From: Pontederia crassipes
Lineage: Eukaryota; Streptophyta; Magnoliopsida; Commelinales; Pontederiaceae
Reading direction: 5' to 3'
Assembly: GCA_030549335.1 (NCBI GenBank)
Contig: CM060196.1
Span: forward strand, 8,881,501 to 8,945,500
Length of the DNA: 64,000 nucleotides
Position 1 is the first letter of the stretch, and each line of letters starts with the position of its first letter. Positions 59,201 through 64,000 of the stretch are shown here, in pieces. The notes below the pieces were generated by a model. It saw only the letters and a list, made by a program, of their open reading frames with translations. It had not been told where the DNA came from and searched no databases. Made by a program: the position numbers and the translations under genes.

Positions 59201-61695
59201 TATTTGAAGTTTGACATACAATATTATAAAAATATATGTTAGCACGATCCATGGGCTTAGATGATGAAGAAACTCACTGTAATCAAACTAAAGAAGATAT
59301 GCCAAGAGCATGATGCAATTTTGTCAAACATATTCGAAGAGACCATAGGAAATCGTAAACATAATATGTAAGAACCATTTGTATAATAGCCAAATTTTGA
59401 CATAAAGATGACTTTCTTACCATTCTCCAAACTTTCTAATAATTGATCCCTTTGCTTTAACAACATCACAAGGAAGCCTTCCATCACATCCAAAAATAGA
59501 TAGTTTCTTAGGTGTGATAGTGGATCGTGTGACCATTTGGATTTTGTTTCCACATAGAAGACTGGTAAAGAAAAAAAAAATGCACGATAACTTATTGGAA
59601 TAAAACTAAGGGAACTTCAAATTGTTGAGTCATATCCCTTTCAATGATGATATATTTTCATTCACAATTGGAATTTGTCCACTCAAATTATTATTTCTTA
59701 GATCCAAAAGCTCAAGCTTTCTTAGCTTTTTGTATTTTCATAGGAACAACTTCAAAGAAACGATCGTTCAAAAACAAATTGCAAACATGGAAGAATGTAT
59801 ACAAGGTAAATCCAACAATAATATTGTAGTATGCAAAAAGTTAGATGGTAAGTTCATAAAGAACAATAATATATTCAAATAAGGTGTTTAATAAATGAAG
59901 AAACAAAGATATATGCAAGATAAATGGCCAAGAAAATATTAATAAATAAAATCAATGAAATAAGAGCTAGCACAACAAAAATATAAATATGTTCTCATTG
60001 ATAATTTCAAGAGATGTGCATGAATTCTCATTGATAATTAATAACTTAAGATATCTATTCAATTGTAATATGTTAAATAAATATAATGAGAAAAATCCAT
60101 CGAGTATAATTTATTTTCTAATCATCTTTACTAATTCATCTACATGTTATTTTCATAAACTGCCCCTAAACTATTACGATTTTTCGCATCTAGCATCAAA
60201 CCATGGACTTATTTTTTATCCCTAAACTATCTCGACTTTTCCACTTTAATCCATCCATCCACTTTTGTTACATTTTCTTTTTTTTCCGTTTATGAAAAGA
60301 CTAAGTTAACCTTTGTCACATAATACATCAAATAATAAATATAAAAAAAGAAAAAAAATTGACTACCAACGAAGAAGCGAAGGTATTAATATTCGACTAC
60401 CGATAGCCAAACGGTTTTTTATTTTTTATATTTATTATTTGATTCATTATATAACGATGGATAATTTAGTCTTTTTATAAATGAAAAAAAAACAAATGTA
60501 ACAGAAAGTGTAACATACATGGACGAAAGTATTAAAGTAGAAAAGTCATGATAGTTTAGGGATACAAAAAAATTTCGTAGTTTCAGGTTAGATGCAGAAA
60601 ATCGTGATAGTTTAAGGGAGGTTTATAGAAATATCCCTTCATCTATTACTTCTTCATGAGAAAATAGTTCTAAAACTTTTATGGTAAATTTTATTTTCTT
60701 AGAAACTCATTAATCATTATTCATGATGTTTACAATTAACTCATCATCATTTTCTTTCATATCAGTGGTATGTAAGGAAGCAACCATTTTTCTTGAAAGT
60801 AGCACAAATGAACCTTAATCATGGATTACGAACAAATCTAAGGATAAAATATCTTCATTTGAAAGAGAAAAATGAAGGAAATTTTCGTAAATTTAAGATA
60901 GGATAAAGATTCTTAATGAGAAATGGATATGTTAGTCAAGATGAATCAATATTGTACTCTACACTATCAGTGGAAACGATGAGAAATTCAAATCAATTTA
61001 AAACATGCAAGTCATTATAACCTTATATAAATATCAAGCACAAGAGGTTTTGAAGCTTTGGTGTAAGGATTCCTCTTAAACATGACTTCGTTAAATTTTT
61101 GCACATATTTTAAATGAATTATTTGCCATCTTGCATATAAAATTTTATGACTTTCTTAAGCTTAAACCAATAAGTTGATGTTCATACACCAATGAAGCAT
61201 ACAAATTGATAACAATATCACAACATAAAATATACTAATCACTCGGTGGAACCAACAAAGAAGATCATCATATAATCACACTTGGCATCAAGAAAAAATC
61301 CAAAAAAGGTGAAACTTACAGAATCTCTACTTTACCGTCAAGGCAACAAACACCTAACCAATTGCATGACTCATGGTCCTCCAAATCCCAATTTGTAAAT
61401 GCTCCAAATGGTTCAAATTCCACCTTGGACTTAAAAGACATTAGAGCTAATCCTATATTAACAATAGATTATCAATATCATGCCACCAAAATAATAAACA
61501 AATAAATATAGCCTTGTCATTGTAAGTAGTATAATTAACACCTTCAAGATTAAGCACCCCGTATGTGCGGCATTGGAGCTGAAGCATAACCAAAGTGAAC
61601 AAGACCATTCTCATATTAGTATCCCCCATAAAAGTATTCCATCCTACCAACATTGCTCTCTCGAAGCCTCTGTCTCCAAGGAACAATGATCTCAA
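56288..61695 (-). CDS. MRH1/MALE DISCOVERER-type LRR receptor-like pseudokinase, LRR part probably decayed
   Basis: Supported exons on the minus strand: 61695-61542 (signal peptide, start possibly at 61653), 61452-61320 (LRR cap, NWDLEDHESCNWLGVCC), 59561-59421, 58848-58784, 58707-58270 (outer juxtamembrane and transmembrane WAYLILPGFVLLLSIVASLL), 57602-57412, 57313-57181, 57091-56934, 56867-56682 and 56548-56288. The last eight join in phase with GT-AG sites and end PRLSPLWWAELEILSVEAS, the family hallmark. Kinase residues are absent: IIVIST replaces the lysine motif, there is no HRD, and DDYAAK stands for DFG, as in MRH1/MDIS relatives, which act in root-hair and pollen-tube growth. LRR remnants (about 61100-61025, 60045-59975 and 59740-59594, LRKLELLDLRNNNLSGQIP) have weak splice sites and a TGA at 59632-59630. 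It may be a pseudogene or encode a shortened receptor. Confidence 0.8.
60148..60640. mobile_element. Foldback MITE, copy 2, in an intron of the MRH1/MDIS-type gene
   Basis: Left arm (ATAAACTGCCCCTAAACTAT) and right arm (GATAGTTTAAGGGAGGTTTAT) are inverted repeats of about 240 bp, the same family as 10023-10525, both with CATCAAATAATAAATATAAA near the inner part of the left arm. No coding. It sits between two decayed LRR exons. Confidence 0.8.
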
Positions 61696-64000
61696 GTTTG
61701 ACCGTCAAGAGTTGGGTCGTTTGTCTTATTGATTCATCCTGCATATGTTTTTAGCACTATGTTGTTGGCGCACATAGCTCAAAATCTTTATCCCACATGG
61801 TAGCGAGTAGTGTAAAACAAAAGAGCTTCTTCATGAAAAAATTCAACAAAAAAGTGGAGACTGACAACGATGTTTCCACTCAGTTCCAATGGGGAGAGCA
61901 ATCAATTACCATAGACGTTGTTGCATGGTGTCACCTATTGGCCGCCTCATGATAGAGAGAGGGAAGAATGGACAAGAACAATGTGTTTCACCAGTTGCAT
62001 GAGAATGGCTGGAATTCTCGTGCAAAGAAGTGGGGAGGTGTTAGGTCGTTGATTGGGTGGTGGAGGAGGTGGGACGCTCGCAATTGATGGTTGGTGTTGG
62101 TTTTGACTTTTATTTTAACAATTTTCTTTCTTTGTTTATTTCCGAGCTCTCCTCTAATCCACATCTCATCGCCCTCTCTCCTCTCTCATTCATTTTGGAG
62201 ATAAAAAAAATTTGTCCTTAATATTTGTAGTATGCTTAAGGGTATGTGAATTTAGGAAAAGGTAAATAATCTTTTATGTTAAAGGTGTAGAATGTGTTAT
62301 ATATAATTAACTTAATGATACATCAATTTCTACTTTAGGCTGTGTTTGTGTTGGCATCATGCTCCTGCCAATCAATTTGCATTAAAGAGTGCATAATTTA
62401 TAACCATCATCATGGACAAAATATGTATTCCATATTGAAAGTCCACATTCTCAACCCATTAGATCAGTGAGGTCATATCTCGTTGGTTCATGTGGCATGA
62501 GTTTCTTAGAACAAAGAGATAATATAAGAAAGAACATTTAATTACTGTGAATTAATCATAATTTAAGCTATGCTTAATGAGAGATAAAGGAATACAATTA
62601 ATTTTTGAAAATAAAACAATAGTTATCATCAATTGAGTATTGCTAACTTAATAATAATATTATTAATAGAATACTAATTATTAACCATTGTGAGGCCTCG
62701 TACTAGTGGATGTCTCAAGGAATGTTTGTGTAGCTTGACCCCGGTGGTCTTAGGCTCTTAGCAATAACATATAATATAATTTGTAAGCATTTTCATAAGT
62801 TAAAACACTATAACTTATTCTTCACATTCAATCTTTGTTATTATTTAAGAATGGTTTTTATTTTTCTAAAAATATTAATAATATTTTATTTATAATATTT
62901 CATTAATCTGATTCTATTCATCAACATAAATAATTATTTCAAATTATTAACTTAATATAAGGACATGAAGTATATCTTTCTTGTCTGCATATTCATTTTA
63001 TAATTATCAAATAGTTCAGTCATTATATGTATCAAAATATTTTTAATAGATTTATGAGGAAATTCTGTACATTATTCATTCTTATCCATTAACCTCATTT
63101 TCCATATTAAAATATTAACTTTGTCAAAATAAAATTAATTCTTAAAGAACAAATCAGATTACTTAGGAGGTTAGAATGATTCATCCCTCAATCCAATTAA
63201 AAAATAATATAAGAATTAACATTCTCATGTCATGAACTTATAAACTAAGAGCCTAAAGATTATTGAAACTAATTGTTTAAAATTGTATTGTTATATATAA
63301 ACTCATTTTTTATATCTTTCATTGAAGAAATAAATTTTTTCTTCCTCTCCCTAAATTCATATAGCATTAAGTAGAGGTAGGAGCTAGGGCATGTCGCATG
63401 GCTCAACACGATATGACATAGTCCAATTGAACATCCGAATGGTGGGTTGATTTGGCCAATATGGGCAAGATTCAGGCTAGGACATCAATGTGTGCTTGTG
63501 TCAAATCGTGTCATGCCCTAAATGAGATGGTTTTCATCTAAGCATGACAACTAAGAAAAAAATCTTGGATTACTTTCCTATTAGCATCGGAGGAGGCTTG
63601 AAGATGGTGTACATCATCAATGGCTTGCAGTTAGTGGCCTCGAGGAGTCACCTCCATGATGCCAAGGTGAAAGTTGGTAGGTACTTCTTCATAAGTTTCA
63701 TAGAATTCACTGGCATCAATACCATAGGCATCATCTAGAAGGGGACTCTAGAAAAGGCCCTTGATTCTCCTTCTCATCGAAGGAGCTAGCACAGAAGACA
63801 CAAAGGATCAAAGAGGTGGGTATTATGTCATTGATTATATTGTCAACAATGTTAATGTTAATGTCAATAGTGTAATCTCTTTCACAAGTTATGAGTCATC
63901 ATGATTGAATCTCTTCCCAAGGTCACTATTGCATTTAGCGTGATTGATGAAATAAAGAGAGCAATACCAATTGTAGATGAAAATGAATGAACAAAGGAGT
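61696..64000. other. Upstream region of the MRH1/MDIS-type gene and AT-rich end of window
   Basis: 61700-62200 would hold the promoter of the leftward gene. Beyond that the DNA is AT-rich. A stretch at 63380-63540 (GCATGGCTCAACACGATATG, then CAAATCGTGTCATGCCC) looks repeat-derived. The small frame at 63544-63738 has no recognisable motif. No gene is called. Confidence 0.4.

Noticed and set aside
63544-63738. 64-codon plus-strand frame near the window end
   Set aside because: No motif or splice context that would support a gene.

Overview
This 64 kb window is nuclear DNA from a flowering plant. The evidence is multi-exon genes with GT-AG introns, plant-only gene families (CIPK, MRH1/MDIS-type receptor-like kinases, mitochondrial DTC carrier) and a dense layer of plant transposons. 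Two GC-rich genes, one of them intronless, sit in very AT-rich intergenic DNA. That contrast fits a monocot, probably not a grass, but this is an impression and not a proof.

Genes, left to right: (1) the 3' part of an O-fucosyltransferase-family gene (494-2650, +); (2) a complete six-exon mitochondrial dicarboxylate/tricarboxylate carrier, DTC (4595-8637, +); (3) a two-exon LRR receptor-like pseudokinase (14074-16149, -) with a 45-nt intron; (4) an intronless CBL-interacting protein kinase, CIPK (25926-27293, -); (5) a many-exon MRH1/MALE DISCOVERER-type LRR receptor-like pseudokinase (56288-61695, -). The kinase half of gene 5 is open and splices in phase, but its LRR half looks eroded and carries an in-frame stop. 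The five genes do not form a pathway. Genes 3 and 5 are both receptor-like kinases without catalytic residues.

Much of the rest is transposon-derived. From 17.4 to 36.9 kb lies a family of non-autonomous CACTA elements: 17409-18826 with TAA target-site duplication, 22395-25656 with AAA, 35534-36876 with CTC, and a terminal fragment at 30430-30962. They are packed with short palindromes built on CGACGGT/ACCGTCG. The 22395-25656 copy is a head-to-tail partial dimer that also carries a Mutator-like foldback element (9-bp duplication). A hAT-type element (21428-22084, 8-bp duplication) lies next to it.

From 28.4 to 52.7 kb is a retroelement graveyard: an LTR-like segment, a Copia reverse-transcriptase scrap, a broken RTE-clade LINE with 13-bp duplications (31793-34966), a gag-only Sirevirus-like Copia element (35182-41537) hosting the third CACTA copy in its 3' LTR, a 2.4 kb solo LTR with a perfect 5-bp duplication (42005-44411), older LTR-like DNA, and a second decayed relative of the Sirevirus-like element (about 48900-52681). 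A tRNA-derived SINE with an 18-bp duplication lies at 54342-54545. A long-armed foldback MITE occurs twice, at about 10023-10525 and inside an intron of gene 5 at about 60148-60640.

The most interesting points are the two gag-only Copia relics that seem to share one pol-loss junction, a recent 371-bp tandem duplication that breaks gag at its zinc knuckle, the nested CACTA/Mutator dimer, the two pseudokinase receptors and the very short intron. No CRISPR array, rRNA or tRNA gene was seen.
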